A stretch of DNA of 64,000 bases from Viridibacillus arvi (GCF_001274945.1 NZ_LILB01000005.1:329296-393295); one strand, 5' to 3'. Positions 44,810 to 54,108 are shown, numbered from the stretch's first letter. Notes: a model not told the origin generated them from the letters alone. Program-made: numbers and translations.

Positions 44810-45106
44810 AAATTCAGTAACCTCCTTAAGTTTTACATCTATATAAGCTTACCCAATTAACATACCCACACACGCTGATTCTAAAACGAATCAGAAAATA
44901 CATTAAAGGAATTGCAAAAAATAAATTAGGATGAGAAAAATTAAATGAAGACATTTCAACTACGCAGAAATTGAAATATAGAGAAGATGTAAAGTAAATG
45001 ATTCGTGGTGGTTGCAGTTTAGTACGTATGCAAATGAATTTAGGCAAAAAATTCCCTCTGAGAAAAAATAGCTGTAAATAAATTTTTTTTAAACTAATTT
45101 CAAAAT
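44810..45106. other. Intergenic region
   Basis: AT-rich DNA with no supported gene. Open frames here overlap a terminator or lack ribosome binding sites. It should hold the aeRF1-like gene promoter. Confidence 0.4.
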
Positions 45107-45151
45107 GAAAAAAGTACTGCAAGATTGAGAAAATCTCTCCCTTAGCAGTAC
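45107..45151 (-). terminator. Terminator of the YkuI-like gene
   Basis: GTACTGC at 45114-45120 and GCAGTAC at 45145-45151 pair, with an inner AGAGA/TCTCT stem. The minus strand continues with a T6 run. It starts a few bases after the stop codon. Confidence 0.85.
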
Positions 45152-45157
45152 CCATTT

Positions 45158-46363
45158 TCATCTAAAAATATTATGGTTGTATAAATAATCGTAGGAAATA
45201 TCAATAAATAGGTATTCATTCACATTTACCGGTATTGAGAAAGTACGTGTCAATTCTCCTGTGTCAATATCGCTATATAAGTCAGATAAAACACCACTTT
45301 GGTCATTACGCATTTCAATAATTGTTTTTAAGAAGTATGGACGCCAGCTCCAATTTTTATTAACCGCTTCTTCTTGTATATGCCATTTCTTATCGATACA
45401 CATGATATTAGGTGATGTTTGAAATCCCTCACCATCACATATATAAAGTCGGAAGGAATATGCATCAAGCTCTTTAGCAAGCGCTAGAAGTTGGTCCGTA
45501 TTGTCGCTCGAAGGCTTTATACGTTGTACGGATTTCTCTAAAGTAGTTTGCAAATTTTTTAATGCATTATAATTATCTTCTAACAAGCGCTTTTCTGTTG
45601 AGATAAACTGCTGACATCGCTCTTTAAAACTTTTCTTTAATTGATCCCGTGGAATTGTTCCTGTATGTACATCAGCTAGATATTTCCCTTGATAATAACG
45701 CCCACCATTTTTCCACGCAAATTGAAGTTTGTATTCTTTATCAATACCCTCAAATAACATATTTGCACCAATTTTACGCGCTAATTTACCAAGTGATGTG
45801 AACAAATCATTTTGTTCACCCCAAGATTGATAACTCAATTGCTCTATATCCAACTTCAAAATATTAGGGGAAAGCGTTTTAATATAGTCCCAATGACTTT
45901 CAGAACCAACTTGATTAATTGCAATTTTCATACCATAAGTTTGATAATAACGAATGATATTATTTAACTGTCTGAATTCACCATTAAAATTATGCTCTGA
46001 AATTACAAGAACAATTCGACTAAGCTCTTCCTCGGGTATGTATTTTTTTATAATTTCAAAAAAAATTTCCCCATAGTCAAGTATTAACAAGTTGGCATTA
46101 CACGGTAGATAAATATTGAAATCTTTTGATTCTTCCGCTAGTTGGGAAAGAGCCAAATGCAAAATTTTATGCTCTACTTCCACCCGGTACTCTTCTGGAA
46201 TATCGTCATCGTAGGCAAATGTATTTAAATTTATAACCTCTTCATTATCTATAAGCTTGCCAGAGACTTCATATGCAATAACAACATGCTCGTCTGCACT
46301 AAAAATGGGCTGGTAGTATACCTTCAATTTCTCTAAGTTTGTTAATACATCAATTGCGTCCAT
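45158..46363 (-). CDS. ykuI: YkuI-like EAL domain protein, degenerate active site
   Basis: About 401 residues. EAL domain (about 1-245) plus the YkuI C-terminal PAS-like domain (SFRLYICDGEGFQ, then NWSWRPYFL and FSDLYSD-like SDLYSDIDTGE). It matches B. subtilis YkuI, a c-di-GMP-binding protein, along its length. The EAL triplet is EVS (YEVSGKL), and where B. subtilis YkuI has VDNIG this protein has INQVG, so the Asp of the metal site is lost. It is more likely a c-di-GMP receptor than a phosphodiesterase. The ATG at 46363 has AAGGAGG 8 bases upstream; an earlier start at 46453 is not supported. Confidence 0.85.
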   Translation of the reverse strand: MDAIDVLTNLEKLKVYYQPIFSADEHVVIAYEVSGKLIDNEEVINLNTFAYDDDIPEEYRVEVEHKILHLALSQLAEESKDFNIYLPCNANLLILDYGEIFFEIIKKYIPEEELSRIVLVISEHNFNGEFRQLNNIIRYYQTYGMKIAINQVGSESHWDYIKTLSPNILKLDIEQLSYQSWGEQNDLFTSLGKLARKIGANMLFEGIDKEYKLQFAWKNGGRYYQGKYLADVHTGTIPRDQLKKSFKERCQQFISTEKRLLEDNYNALKNLQTTLEKSVQRIKPSSDNTDQLLALAKELDAYSFRLYICDGEGFQTSPNIMCIDKKWHIQEEAVNKNWSWRPYFLKTIIEMRNDQSGVLSDLYSDIDTGELTRTFSIPVNVNEYLFIDISYDYLYNHNIFR

Positions 46364-46947
46364 CCCATAGACCTCCTTAACCGATTGACCATAAGACAAT
46401 CTTAAAATCATGAAACAATTATCTTTTTTGAAAACAATTATCTCTATTTTCATGATATGCCGTCATACATGATTATGCAAATGAACTCAATGAAACTTTT
46501 ACCAAAATAAAATGGAACACAATCAAATAAAATCATTTCACAAATGAAAGGTAGATCATTTGCTAAATACATTTGATACTAACTCCTATGTATATTAAAT
46601 TCCGTATGAAGTTAAGCTACACTACTTTCTTTCACTTGCATTATTTACAGTACATTTTGTACAAGTTACACCTTCATAAGATTATCATACACTATAGAAG
46701 GACTTTAAATTCTAAAAGAGCATTCGTTATGCACTTACGATAATAAGTCTTTATTTTTTTGGAGACATTTTGATTTAAAAATTAACATTAAAAATTGAAC
46801 TTGGTCAAAATTAAAATGTCCACTTTAATACAAAATCTTCATTACACTTTTTTTACATGTCACTCATACTTCAACTTCTGATAAATACATGAATATTTAC
46901 TTAATTTAAGGTGAAAATATAATCAAACAGTTGAAAGTGGTGTGCGC
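46364..46947. other. Intergenic region
   Basis: Very AT-rich, no gene recognised. GACATTTT near 46765 and AAAATGTC near 46820 form a loose 8-bp inverted repeat. The promoters of the YkuI-like gene and of the holin-like gene must lie here. Confidence 0.4.
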
Positions 46948-47226
46948 ATGAATTTCCCTATTATCCATACAAATTTTTGGGATGCAGTTATTGCCATTCC
47001 AATAATAATGATTATTACTCAACTAATTAAAATCATTTATCATACTCCTTCAAAATTTGTACCTACAATTGCGTTATTCTTTGGTTTATTAATTTCTATT
47101 TTCATTAGCCACCGACACGATTTACTTGCTGGTATATTTATGGGCTGGTTTTATGGATATGCAGCTGTAGGAAATTATGCAGCTTTAAAAAGCGCTTTTA
47201 TTAGTTATAGAAATTCAGGTAAATAA
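46948..47226 (+). CDS. Holin-like small membrane protein
   Basis: 92 residues with three hydrophobic segments (about 10-28, 38-53 and 60-80) and a short polar C-terminus. A GTG at 46942 precedes the more likely ATG at 46948. Size and layout resemble phage or toxin-secretion holins, and a peptidoglycan amidase gene lies 1.4 kb downstream on the other strand. The holin call is by analogy only; it may be another small membrane protein. Confidence 0.45.
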   Translation: MNFPIIHTNFWDAVIAIPIIMIITQLIKIIYHTPSKFVPTIALFFGLLISIFISHRHDLLAGIFMGWFYGYAAVGNYAALKSAFISYRNSGK

Positions 47227-47338
47227 CCAAAATCCATATAAGAAGATCGTTACTTTATCATTAAATTGGCTTTTTAATTGAATTATCTCAACTGTAATTA
47301 ATAGAAACTATGGTTTTAAAATGAAGGAGGGTAATACA

Positions 47339-47617
47339 TTGAAGAATAATATAGATTTAGATGAAATAATAAATTCTGCAATACCCGGAACAAAAAATTC
47401 CGACAAAATCGAGATTCTTGCGGCGACTATTAGAGTAATTTCCGATGCTTTATTTGCGCTGGCTCTTGTAGAGGAGGTAAATGAAGTTCAGGAAGAGGAA
47501 CAGAAAAATACAAAGAGCCAATCAAATAATAACCGCCAATTGAAAAATATGCAAAAACAATTAGATTTTGTAGTTGCTCAATTAGCTAGAATAGAGCGAA
47601 AGATTGATAGAAACTAA
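47339..47617 (+). CDS. Small protein with C-terminal coiled coil
   Basis: 92 residues from a TTG with AAGGAGG 8 bases upstream. The first half is mixed (LDEIINSAIPGTKNSDKIEI); the second half is Gln/Asn/Lys-rich and helical, ending in a heptad-like QLDFVVAQLARIERKIDRN. No family recognised. It lies about 110 bases after the holin-like gene and may share its transcript. Confidence 0.6.
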   Translation: MKNNIDLDEIINSAIPGTKNSDKIEILAATIRVISDALFALALVEEVNEVQEEEQKNTKSQSNNNRQLKNMQKQLDFVVAQLARIERKIDRN

Positions 47618-47661
47618 ATATGCCCTTACACAAAATACATACTTCCCTAAAACTTTGAACA

Positions 47662-47692
47662 AAAAAACGCCAAGATTGACGTAAATCTTGGC
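47662..47692. terminator. Convergent terminator
   Basis: GCCAAGATT at 47669-47677 and AATCTTGGC at 47684-47692 form a perfect 9-bp stem. A T7 run follows on the minus strand. Confidence 0.8.
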
Positions 47693-47769
47693 CTGGTACT
47701 TTTACTATTTTCACTAATGTGATTTTTTGTCTTAATGTTCACTGAACAATCATTTAACCAGAGGAGAAT

Positions 47770-48264
47770 TCACTGTTTTACAGTTCGCCAACTAATCATA
47801 GGAACGCCAAAATGCTTTTTAATATTTCTCTCCACATTCTTAAATGTTGCATCTAGTGGATCATTGTTTGTACCTTTGATGCAACGTGATGTGAACATAT
47901 GGCAATTGTTTCTAATAAGATGGTAACCATTGTGCGTATTTCTTGCAGCTATCGCCCTTCTAGCAATTGCTGGGTCATACAAGACATTACCATTCATATC
48001 ACAAGCTACATATAATTCTGTTCCAGAGCGTACAGATGAGCCATTTAAAAAATTATAATAATCTACTTCTATAATTTTTTCGTTACCATTCAACTCTATT
48101 ACTCTTTTTCTACCAACATAAATACCTGTATGATCTGGAGTACCAATTATCCTATTTGGAAGTCCAAGTAATTTACAATACACTATACTACCTGCAATAG
48201 GTTCCACACGTTTGAGTAAGTGAGCACTTACGAACCTTCTCCATCTTGGATTATTGAATGCCAT
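47770..48264 (-). CDS. LRAT-fold (NlpC/P60-related) protein
   Basis: About 164 residues. DHTGIYVG carries the catalytic His and GYHLIRNNCHMF the catalytic Cys, in the permuted papain-like order of lecithin retinol acyltransferase/NlpC-P60-related proteins. Bacterial members are thought to be acyltransferases, amidases or phospholipases. No signal peptide is seen. The ATG at 48264 follows GGAGGGAGG at 8 bases. It lies 60 bases after the amidase gene on the same strand, so the two may be co-transcribed. Substrate unknown. Confidence 0.7.
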   Translation of the reverse strand: MAFNNPRWRRFVSAHLLKRVEPIAGSIVYCKLLGLPNRIIGTPDHTGIYVGRKRVIELNGNEKIIEVDYYNFLNGSSVRSGTELYVACDMNGNVLYDPAIARRAIAARNTHNGYHLIRNNCHMFTSRCIKGTNNDPLDATFKNVERNIKKHFGVPMISWRTVKQ

Positions 48265-48324
48265 AAAACTTACCTCCCTCCGATTCAAAATGAGCCAAAA
48301 TCAATTGACTTATTATTTGAGGAT

Positions 48325-49047
48325 TTAAAGCTTTTTGACATATTTAGAGTTTGCTGTTACATATGTTCCACTAATTGTTTTATACATTGCAGAACCACCT
48401 ACAAGTACTTTCTTTTCAATCGTTAACTTTACTCCTTTTTTTAATGTACCAGTTGGTTTTGACCATCTTGGGCCGTCATAGTAATTCAATACGTTTGCTA
48501 ACACTTGGATTTGGAAAGTCTTGTTTGTTGTAGGCTTTGAAACCGTAATAATTTCTGTTTTTGAAACTAATTTAAGAAATGTTGCCCAAGTATAAGCTGC
48601 TTTACCACTTCTCATTTTAGATGGACAGTTTTTACCACTCCAATGATTGTGTTGTACAACATTACTAATGGAGATTTTTTCGTCTTTCATAATTTTAGCA
48701 ACTAGAATGGCAGTATTTTCTACTGCTTTTTTGTAATTTCCATCTTCATTCACACAAATTTCAATGTGAATAGAGTTTGCATTACCATCGCCATTTCCAT
48801 CCCCCGCAGCCCAACACTTTACGCTATGATTAAATGATTGTACCGCTTCCTTATCGTCTACTGTCCAGTGCCAAGATGCAGCACGGCTATTTCCCATTGC
48901 TTGTAAACGAGCATGTGCATTTGCATTAGCAGTTTTTCTTGTATTATCTGTTTCGTGAATAGTAATCCATTTGCGACCGTTTCCTGTCCCACTTGTTACT
49001 TTATTTGCGATTGATTGTGAAACTAAGTGTTTTCTTATTATGACCAT
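48325..49047 (-). CDS. N-acetylmuramoyl-L-alanine amidase (Amidase_2) with SH3-like domain
   Basis: 240 residues. The zinc amidase domain (about 1-160) has TIHETDN with the first His, WHWTVDD, and the HNHWSGKNCPSKMR motif with the distal His and the conserved Cys and Pro. The C-terminal 65 residues form an SH3-like cell-wall-binding module (VLNYYDGPRWSKPTG). This is the layout of prophage amidases such as XlyA/CwlA, which cut the MurNAc-L-Ala bond. No signal sequence is present, so export would depend on a holin. AAAGGAG precedes the ATG. Confidence 0.85.
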   Translation of the reverse strand: MVIIRKHLVSQSIANKVTSGTGNGRKWITIHETDNTRKTANANAHARLQAMGNSRAASWHWTVDDKEAVQSFNHSVKCWAAGDGNGDGNANSIHIEICVNEDGNYKKAVENTAILVAKIMKDEKISISNVVQHNHWSGKNCPSKMRSGKAAYTWATFLKLVSKTEIITVSKPTTNKTFQIQVLANVLNYYDGPRWSKPTGTLKKGVKLTIEKKVLVGGSAMYKTISGTYVTANSKYVKKL

Positions 49048-49327
49048 TATCTTTCAGCTCCTTTGATATGGATTCTTGTCCCTAGTAAAAATTAATTTGC
49101 AGTGTCGTTACTACATATTAGATGCTGAACTTATCACTTTTGTGAAAAATATGAGTTTGAAGCCTACGTTAATTACTTGAAAAACAGTGGCCAAAATTCC
49201 CATACATGACACGGCATGCTTATTTTAGTCGTTCAGTTATTACGTAATTATGACAAGTAACGATTTATTCTTATCCCCCTTTACTCGTTACATAGAGTTT
49301 ACAAACTTAAAGAAAGAATTTTTCCAT
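49048..49327. other. Intergenic region upstream of the amidase gene
   Basis: AT-rich, without a recognised gene. It should hold the amidase promoter. Confidence 0.4.
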
Positions 49328-49360
49328 AAAAAAGACCCAAATGCATTGAAGCATCTGGGT
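49328..49360 (-). terminator. Terminator of the secreted/membrane-anchored protein gene
   Basis: ACCCAAATGC at 49335-49344 pairs with GCATCTGGGT at 49351-49360 (one G-T mismatch), followed on the minus strand by CTTTTTTAT. Confidence 0.8.
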
Positions 49361-49365
49361 GTTCT

Positions 49366-50556
49366 TTACAAATTTAATAATTCCAAATTATATAAGGTAA
49401 GATCTTTCACATCTGATCTTAATATTTTATCCAAGTTAACTACCTTTTGCTCTTCTATCATTTCACCAGTTACAAGATCGTATTTTTCTAGAAAATAAAC
49501 GTCCTTTTTCCGGTTATTTAAATAAAATAGTGATTGTCCTCTAAAATCGACTTGCTCAAATTTTGGATGGAACGTACCAGTTGGTCTGTTAAGTCGAAAC
49601 TTTTTTTGTATAACATCATTTGAAGTATTGTATGAATATACTTCCCCTAACCCGTTAATATAATATAATTCCTGATTATGAAGATGCGTTGAATTATCAA
49701 AGTTAAAAGGTAAAGAGTTCGATACAATTTCTTCACTGCGATACTCAGCCAGGTTTTTTACATCTAAAGTGAATGTTCGCTTATTGATGGTTGCGAGCAA
49801 AATATCTTCTTTTGCATCGTCTTCAAAATAGGATAGGACAATATAATAGTTTTCCTTATCTTCTAAAATAGATGAGATTGGATCCAATTCTTCAGCATGT
49901 GGTAAAGGTACTGATGCTAATTGTTTTATATTGACCTTGTTTTTTAAAGCTATAGATTTCAAATCAAAGTTTCCTTTGACTAGATCTTGTGTTAAAACAA
50001 TTATTTGATTTTTCATAGTACCTGCTGTTGCTACATAAAACGGTAGAGAAGCTGTTTTAAAGCCTGATGAACTGCCATATCGAACACCAGTATCATAATC
50101 TGCATTTTCACTAAAACCAGTGTTATATAAGCTAAAAAAGATTGCTTCTGAAGAAAGATATCCAGATAGCGTATTGCGAATTTCATCACGTTTCATCGGA
50201 AACTGCTGTGCGTTTTTACCTAATAGATAAACACTTTTTCTGTCACCCAAGTACAATTGCTCACCATTGTACTTACTCACTCCAAATTCCATTCCGGCCA
50301 TTTCCATTGCTGAGGCAGATCCTTTTTTATCGATAAATATTGCCATACTTTTTCCAGTTCCTTTTTCTAGCTGTTCTGTCGGTGATGATGCATAAAGAAT
50401 GGCTCTTTTATCCGTTAAGAATTTTGGTTCTTCCATTGTTTGTTGTTTGATAAATATGGACTTCTTTTGATATGTAGCCGATACATGAATAAATGTATAT
50501 AGCCCTATACCAATCACCATTAAACATGTGATGGCTATGATCAATTGCTTTTTCAT
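49366..50556 (-). CDS. Membrane-anchored protein of unknown function (beta-propeller-like)
   Basis: About 396 residues. An N-terminal membrane anchor (MKKQLIIAITCLMVIGIGL) is followed by an extracellular domain of repeated strand-turn blocks (for example LYYINGLGEVYSYNTSND and SLFYLNNRKKDVYFLEKYD), suggesting a beta-propeller. No lipobox or catalytic motif was seen. An earlier ATG at 50601 lacks a ribosome binding site; the ATG at 50556 has AGGAGG 5 bases upstream. It stands alone and has its own terminator. I do not recognise the family. Confidence 0.7.
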   Translation of the reverse strand: MKKQLIIAITCLMVIGIGLYTFIHVSATYQKKSIFIKQQTMEEPKFLTDKRAILYASSPTEQLEKGTGKSMAIFIDKKGSASAMEMAGMEFGVSKYNGEQLYLGDRKSVYLLGKNAQQFPMKRDEIRNTLSGYLSSEAIFFSLYNTGFSENADYDTGVRYGSSSGFKTASLPFYVATAGTMKNQIIVLTQDLVKGNFDLKSIALKNKVNIKQLASVPLPHAEELDPISSILEDKENYYIVLSYFEDDAKEDILLATINKRTFTLDVKNLAEYRSEEIVSNSLPFNFDNSTHLHNQELYYINGLGEVYSYNTSNDVIQKKFRLNRPTGTFHPKFEQVDFRGQSLFYLNNRKKDVYFLEKYDLVTGEMIEEQKVVNLDKILRSDVKDLTLYNLELLNL

Positions 50557-50856
50557 CGGGACCTCCTGTTTTGCTATGTAAGAATCGTATAATTGCAACA
50601 AAATAATAACTGTAGTTTACTTAGATTATCATACTAAAATTTCTCAAGTTTTACTATTAACAGTGAATTTAAGGGTGTTTTATATATCTTTACTACTGTG
50701 AAATAATAATTTATTCAAACCAGTTCAGCAATAGTAATTGGAATAAAAACACATACATTTGCTATTCTTTACCTATTAGAAATCACCTTAAACATTGTTT
50801 TTCATTTCCATGTAAAATAAAGTGAATATATGGAATATTGAAAGTGAGGAACCTAT

Positions 50857-51825
50857 ATGAAAACGCTTTATACAATTGGAGAAGTATTAATAGATTTCAT
50901 CCCTCAACAACAAGGAATGCTTTTAAAAGACGTAGCTTCATTTGAAAAAATGGCGGGTGGAGCCCCTGCAAATGTAGCGGCAACTGTAGCAAAACTTGGG
51001 GGAAACGCTTCACTAATTAGCCAAGTAGGAGCAGACGCTTTCGGTCGATTCTTAATCGAAGCTTTGCAGCAATTAAAGGTAAACACAAATTTAATAAAAA
51101 TAACAAAGGAGGCAAACACAGCCCTTGCATTTATATCTTTAACTAACGATGGAGAAAGAGATTTTTCTTTTTATAGAAATCCTTCTGCCGATTTGCTATA
51201 TAAGGAAGATTACATAAAATCAGAATGGTTCACACCTGGTGATTTATTGCATTTTTGTTCGGTTGATTTGGTTGAAAGCCCCATGAAAGAAGCCCATAAA
51301 AAAGCTATTTCATTTGCACGTGAACATGGTACTTTGATTAGCTTTGATCCAAATGTTCGACTCCCTCTATGGGAATCAAAAGCAAATTGTAGAGAAACTA
51401 TATTAAAATTTTTTCCTTCTACTGATATAGTGAAAATTTCAGATGAAGAATTAGCTTTCATTACTGGTATCGATGAAGTAGAGACTGCAATTGCATCTTT
51501 GTTTATAGGTCATGTAAAGGTTGTGATCTATACAAAAGGGGCTAGTGGCGCGACTCTTTTCACAAAGGATGCATCCTTCAGCGTTCCAGGTTGCGATGTT
51601 AACGTACAAGATACTACTGGGGCTGGTGACGCATTTATTGGTGCAATCTTATATAAGCTGTTAATAAGTAATGTTGAGTTGAATGAATTAGTTAATTATT
51701 GTATACAATCCGCTGACGACTTACTGTCCTTTGCCAATCAATGTGGGGCTTTAACTACAACTAAAAAAGGAGCATTTGCTGCACTCCCAACATTAGAGGA
51801 CATTCAAAAACGCATAAAAAAATAA
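50857..51825 (+). CDS. PfkB family carbohydrate kinase (fructokinase-like)
   Basis: 322 residues. Ribokinase/PfkB fold: an early GEVLIDFIP, the GGAPANVAATVAKLGG substrate motif (signature 1) and the DTTGAGDAFIGA ATP/anion-hole motif with the catalytic Asp (signature 2). The pattern is that of bacterial fructokinases (ScrK/CscK), which phosphorylate fructose to fructose-6-phosphate. No sugar transporter or invertase gene is next to it, so the substrate is tentative. GTGAGG lies upstream of the ATG. Confidence 0.87.
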   Translation: MKTLYTIGEVLIDFIPQQQGMLLKDVASFEKMAGGAPANVAATVAKLGGNASLISQVGADAFGRFLIEALQQLKVNTNLIKITKEANTALAFISLTNDGERDFSFYRNPSADLLYKEDYIKSEWFTPGDLLHFCSVDLVESPMKEAHKKAISFAREHGTLISFDPNVRLPLWESKANCRETILKFFPSTDIVKISDEELAFITGIDEVETAIASLFIGHVKVVIYTKGASGATLFTKDASFSVPGCDVNVQDTTGAGDAFIGAILYKLLISNVELNELVNYCIQSADDLLSFANQCGALTTTKKGAFAALPTLEDIQKRIKK

Positions 51826-51835
51826 GAATCGTGTA

Positions 51836-51885
51836 AAAAGAGGCGATTTCAGTGATTCATAAAATCACTTTTACATCACCTCTCT
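51836..51885. terminator. Shared convergent terminator
   Basis: AGAGG...AGTGATT pairs with AATCACT...CCTCT. The stem overlaps the stop codon of the PH-domain gene on the minus strand and follows the kinase gene on the plus strand. Confidence 0.65.
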
Positions 51886-52290
51886 TAACCTTTTATCTAA
51901 CTCAATTTGTGGATTAATATTTTTTAAGTGCTTTACAAATGCACTCTTATTCTTGGGAGAAACTATTGCCATGCCATAGTCGGTTCCATAACTAATTTCA
52001 ATGCGATCAAATGACAGTGCGGAAGAAGCTAATGGATTTTTAGTGCTGGAAACTTTTTCGATATTCTTTTTAGGAATTCTCTTTTTTAGAGGTCCACTTT
52101 GGATTATCAGTAGTTCGTTAGAAATTCTATATCCCGTAGTAAACCAACTCCATCCTAGAAATAACGCTAGTGGAATAGTAAAAAATAGAGCTTCGTAATC
52201 TCTTTGAATTGCTAAGGGTAGAAAACAAGATAATATAACAGCCCAATTAACAACAGCTACCAAAACATCTTTTTTAGATGGATAATACAT
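51871..52290 (-). CDS. Small PH-domain membrane protein (DUF1200/YyaB-like)
   Basis: About 139 residues. Two membrane helices (VLVAVVNWAVILSCFLPLAI and the next) precede a bacterial PH-like domain with YRISNELLIIQSGPLKKRIP and the closing NIEKVSSTKNPLASSALSFD region. This is the YyaB/DUF1200 layout, of unknown function. The ATG at 52290 is preferred to two upstream GTGs because AAGGGTGG is 8 bases before it. Confidence 0.75.
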   Translation of the reverse strand: MYYPSKKDVLVAVVNWAVILSCFLPLAIQRDYEALFFTIPLALFLGWSWFTTGYRISNELLIIQSGPLKKRIPKKNIEKVSSTKNPLASSALSFDRIEISYGTDYGMAIVSPKNKSAFVKHLKNINPQIELDKRLREVM

Positions 52291-52394
52291 TCTACTCACC
52301 ACCCTTCTTTAATTATTCTACGGGTGATATGAACTATTAGTTTCAAATAATTACAATTCACCAATTAATACTCTAATTCTATGTCTTTTTTCAA

Positions 52395-52434
52395 TTAAAA
52401 AACGACTCCTACATATAGGAATCGTTTTTTTAAT
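52395..52434 (-). terminator. Terminator of the GNAT gene
   Basis: AAAAAACGACTCCT and AGGAATCGTTTTTT pair with one mismatch around a 6-base loop and overlap the GNAT stop codon. A T-run follows on the minus strand. Confidence 0.8.
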
Positions 52435-53005
52435 CATTAACAACTTTATCATAATAACACTTTTGGTACCATGCTAGGAAATCGTCTCTTTTAATGACAT
52501 TTAAGACACATGGTGTTTTTTCTTGACGCTCCATTTTTATTAGTTCTTCAGGAAATTCTTCTTCAACTGACAATGTCATATAAGGGAGTTTGGCTTGGGC
52601 CTTTTGAGAGCGAATGTTTTCTACTCTAGCACCGGCAAATACATACTCTAAATTAAATTGAGTAAACGCTATAAATAGTATCTGTTCTTTCGCTTGCTCA
52701 TTATATCCAAGTCCCCAAAAAGGATCCGCAATCCAAGTACCAATATGGCATAACTTCTTTTCATGCTCTATATCTTTTAGTGTCGTAACACCTACAATTT
52801 CAGAAGTATCATTTATTATTACACGCGATAATTGTTGATTCTCTCTTTCCGCAAGTTGCATGCCACGTATAAAATTGAGTACTCCATTAACAGAAGTTTG
52901 ACAATCATCCATACCCAGTGCATTTTTTACTAATTCCGAACTAATTAATGATGATATTTTTTCAGCGTACATGACATCATGTGGTACAAGTCTAATTCTG
53001 TCCAT
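52430..53005 (-). CDS. GNAT family N-acetyltransferase (RimJ/RimL-type)
   Basis: 191 residues. N-terminal MDRIRLVPHD opening and the IGTWIADPFWGLGYNEQAKEQI acetyl-CoA-binding segment, with a less standard R-x-x-G-x-G loop (FWGLGYN). The C-terminal half is more divergent than usual (EEEFPEELIKMERQE). Family members acetylate protein N-termini, amines or antibiotics. Substrate unknown. It sits alone. Confidence 0.8.
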   Translation of the reverse strand: MDRIRLVPHDVMYAEKISSLISSELVKNALGMDDCQTSVNGVLNFIRGMQLAERENQQLSRVIINDTSEIVGVTTLKDIEHEKKLCHIGTWIADPFWGLGYNEQAKEQILFIAFTQFNLEYVFAGARVENIRSQKAQAKLPYMTLSVEEEFPEELIKMERQEKTPCVLNVIKRDDFLAWYQKCYYDKVVND

Positions 53006-53390
53006 AGACGATCTCCTTTCTAATATGCCATCTGTTATTTATAATATATAAGATTTTTTAAACCTTTACATTTACCATCTTTTTGGGTTTGCTGAATTAT
53101 TTTTTCTAATTAATGCTAATTATTTTTATTAGTACAATTATAAACAAATGTTCACAAATATTTCAATATTTTTTCGATATTTATATTGATATTCTTATTC
53201 AATTCATTCGCCAATCAATTAATAGACATTCTTAACATTTTTAAAATCTGCTTGTAGGATGTTAAATAATTCTTTTTCTTTGATTCATTTAGATTTCGAC
53301 AATTAATTTTCATTCTTAACGTATAGAACTTTTGTGATACGAGAAAAATAAATGAACAATCATATGCAGTATTCAAAAGGAGTTTTCTTG
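53006..53390. other. AT-rich intergenic region
   Basis: Extremely AT-rich DNA before a small membrane-protein gene. No gene, tRNA or strong hairpin was found. Confidence 0.5.
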
Positions 53391-53579
53391 ATGAAGGATT
53401 TCAATACAGCTGTATTCTTTATTGTTCTAAGTATTTCCCTTTTTATATTTTCTATCGTAGCACCTATTCAGAGTTCTGTTGTTAGAGTTATCTTATTTCT
53501 GTTATGTATACAATTTATCTATCGTAGCTTGCGCATATTCTCAACTACTGAACGCAAAAAACGCAATGTATTAAACTAA
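53391..53579 (+). CDS. Small two-helix membrane protein
   Basis: 62 residues with two helices (about 4-22 and 27-43) and a basic C-terminus (RIFSTTERKKRNVLN). AAAGGAG lies 8 bases before the ATG at 53391; an upstream ATG at 53352 is less well placed. A terminator follows at once. Family unknown. Confidence 0.6.
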   Translation: MKDFNTAVFFIVLSISLFIFSIVAPIQSSVVRVILFLLCIQFIYRSLRIFSTTERKKRNVLN

Positions 53580-53594
53580 ATATCATTAATACTA

Positions 53595-53625
53595 AAAAGG
53601 ACTTCCAGTTTCAGAAGTCCTTTTA
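53595..53625 (+). terminator. Terminator
   Basis: AAAAGGACTTC and GAAGTCCTTTT form a perfect 11-bp stem with an 8-base loop, 16 bases after the small membrane-protein gene; it also works in reverse. Confidence 0.85.
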
Positions 53626-53647
53626 CATTTACATATGAATTTTCTTA

Positions 53648-53863
53648 TTAAATTTCTTCAAATGAAATATTATGTATACCTTGTAAATGACTGTTTTCTG
53701 TTGCATATCGTTGGAGCTCCATTCTAATAGAAGGCGCTATCCATACATCGCAGTCACAAAGGGATGATGGTATATTTTGGATATGTAGTTCTCCACCGTT
53801 AAGTTTGAAATTTTGCACAACTAAAGCTGGTTTTTTTTCACAATCGCATTTCCCACAAATCAT
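53648..53863 (-). CDS. Small Cys-rich (YgiT/zinc-finger-like) protein
   Basis: 71 residues. Two Cys pairs (CGKCDC near the start and CDCD near residue 37) suggest a zinc-binding YgiT-type fold: N-terminal CxxC, a beta hairpin with INGGEL-like LNGGELHIQN, then a second Cys pair followed by a helix. YgiT proteins are antitoxins paired with MqsR, but no toxin gene is adjacent. AGGAG precedes the ATG. Function unknown. Confidence 0.6.
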   Translation of the reverse strand: MICGKCDCEKKPALVVQNFKLNGGELHIQNIPSSLCDCDVWIAPSIRMELQRYATENSHLQGIHNISFEEI

Positions 53864-54057
53864 ACAATCTCTCCTGTCATCATTTAACTACTCGAAAACC
53901 TTTCTGTTTCTTTTTACACAATCATCTCATTATACTATAGAGAGACAAAAGTCACACTATATTTTTATAATAAAATAAAAAGGAACTAATTTTAAAAAAT
54001 AATTGTTGTTAAAGACTACTTCCATTGTATTTTTCAATTATCTAAAAATAACAGTTA

Positions 54058-54093
54058 AAAAAAGACAGCGCAGGATTTAAAACCCAGCTGTCT
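54058..54093 (-). terminator. Terminator of the cvfC/yfmR/ypgQ run
   Basis: AGACAGC at 54063-54069 pairs with GCTGTCT at 54087-54093, and the minus strand continues with a T-run. It is about 15 bases after the cvfC stop codon. Confidence 0.8.
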
Positions 54094-54108
54094 TCTTTAT
54101 TTATATTT

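Noticed and set aside
44826-45161. 111-codon minus-strand reading frame after the YkuI-like gene
   Set aside because: It includes the YkuI terminator hairpin, has no ribosome binding site and gives an unremarkable aromatic-rich peptide.
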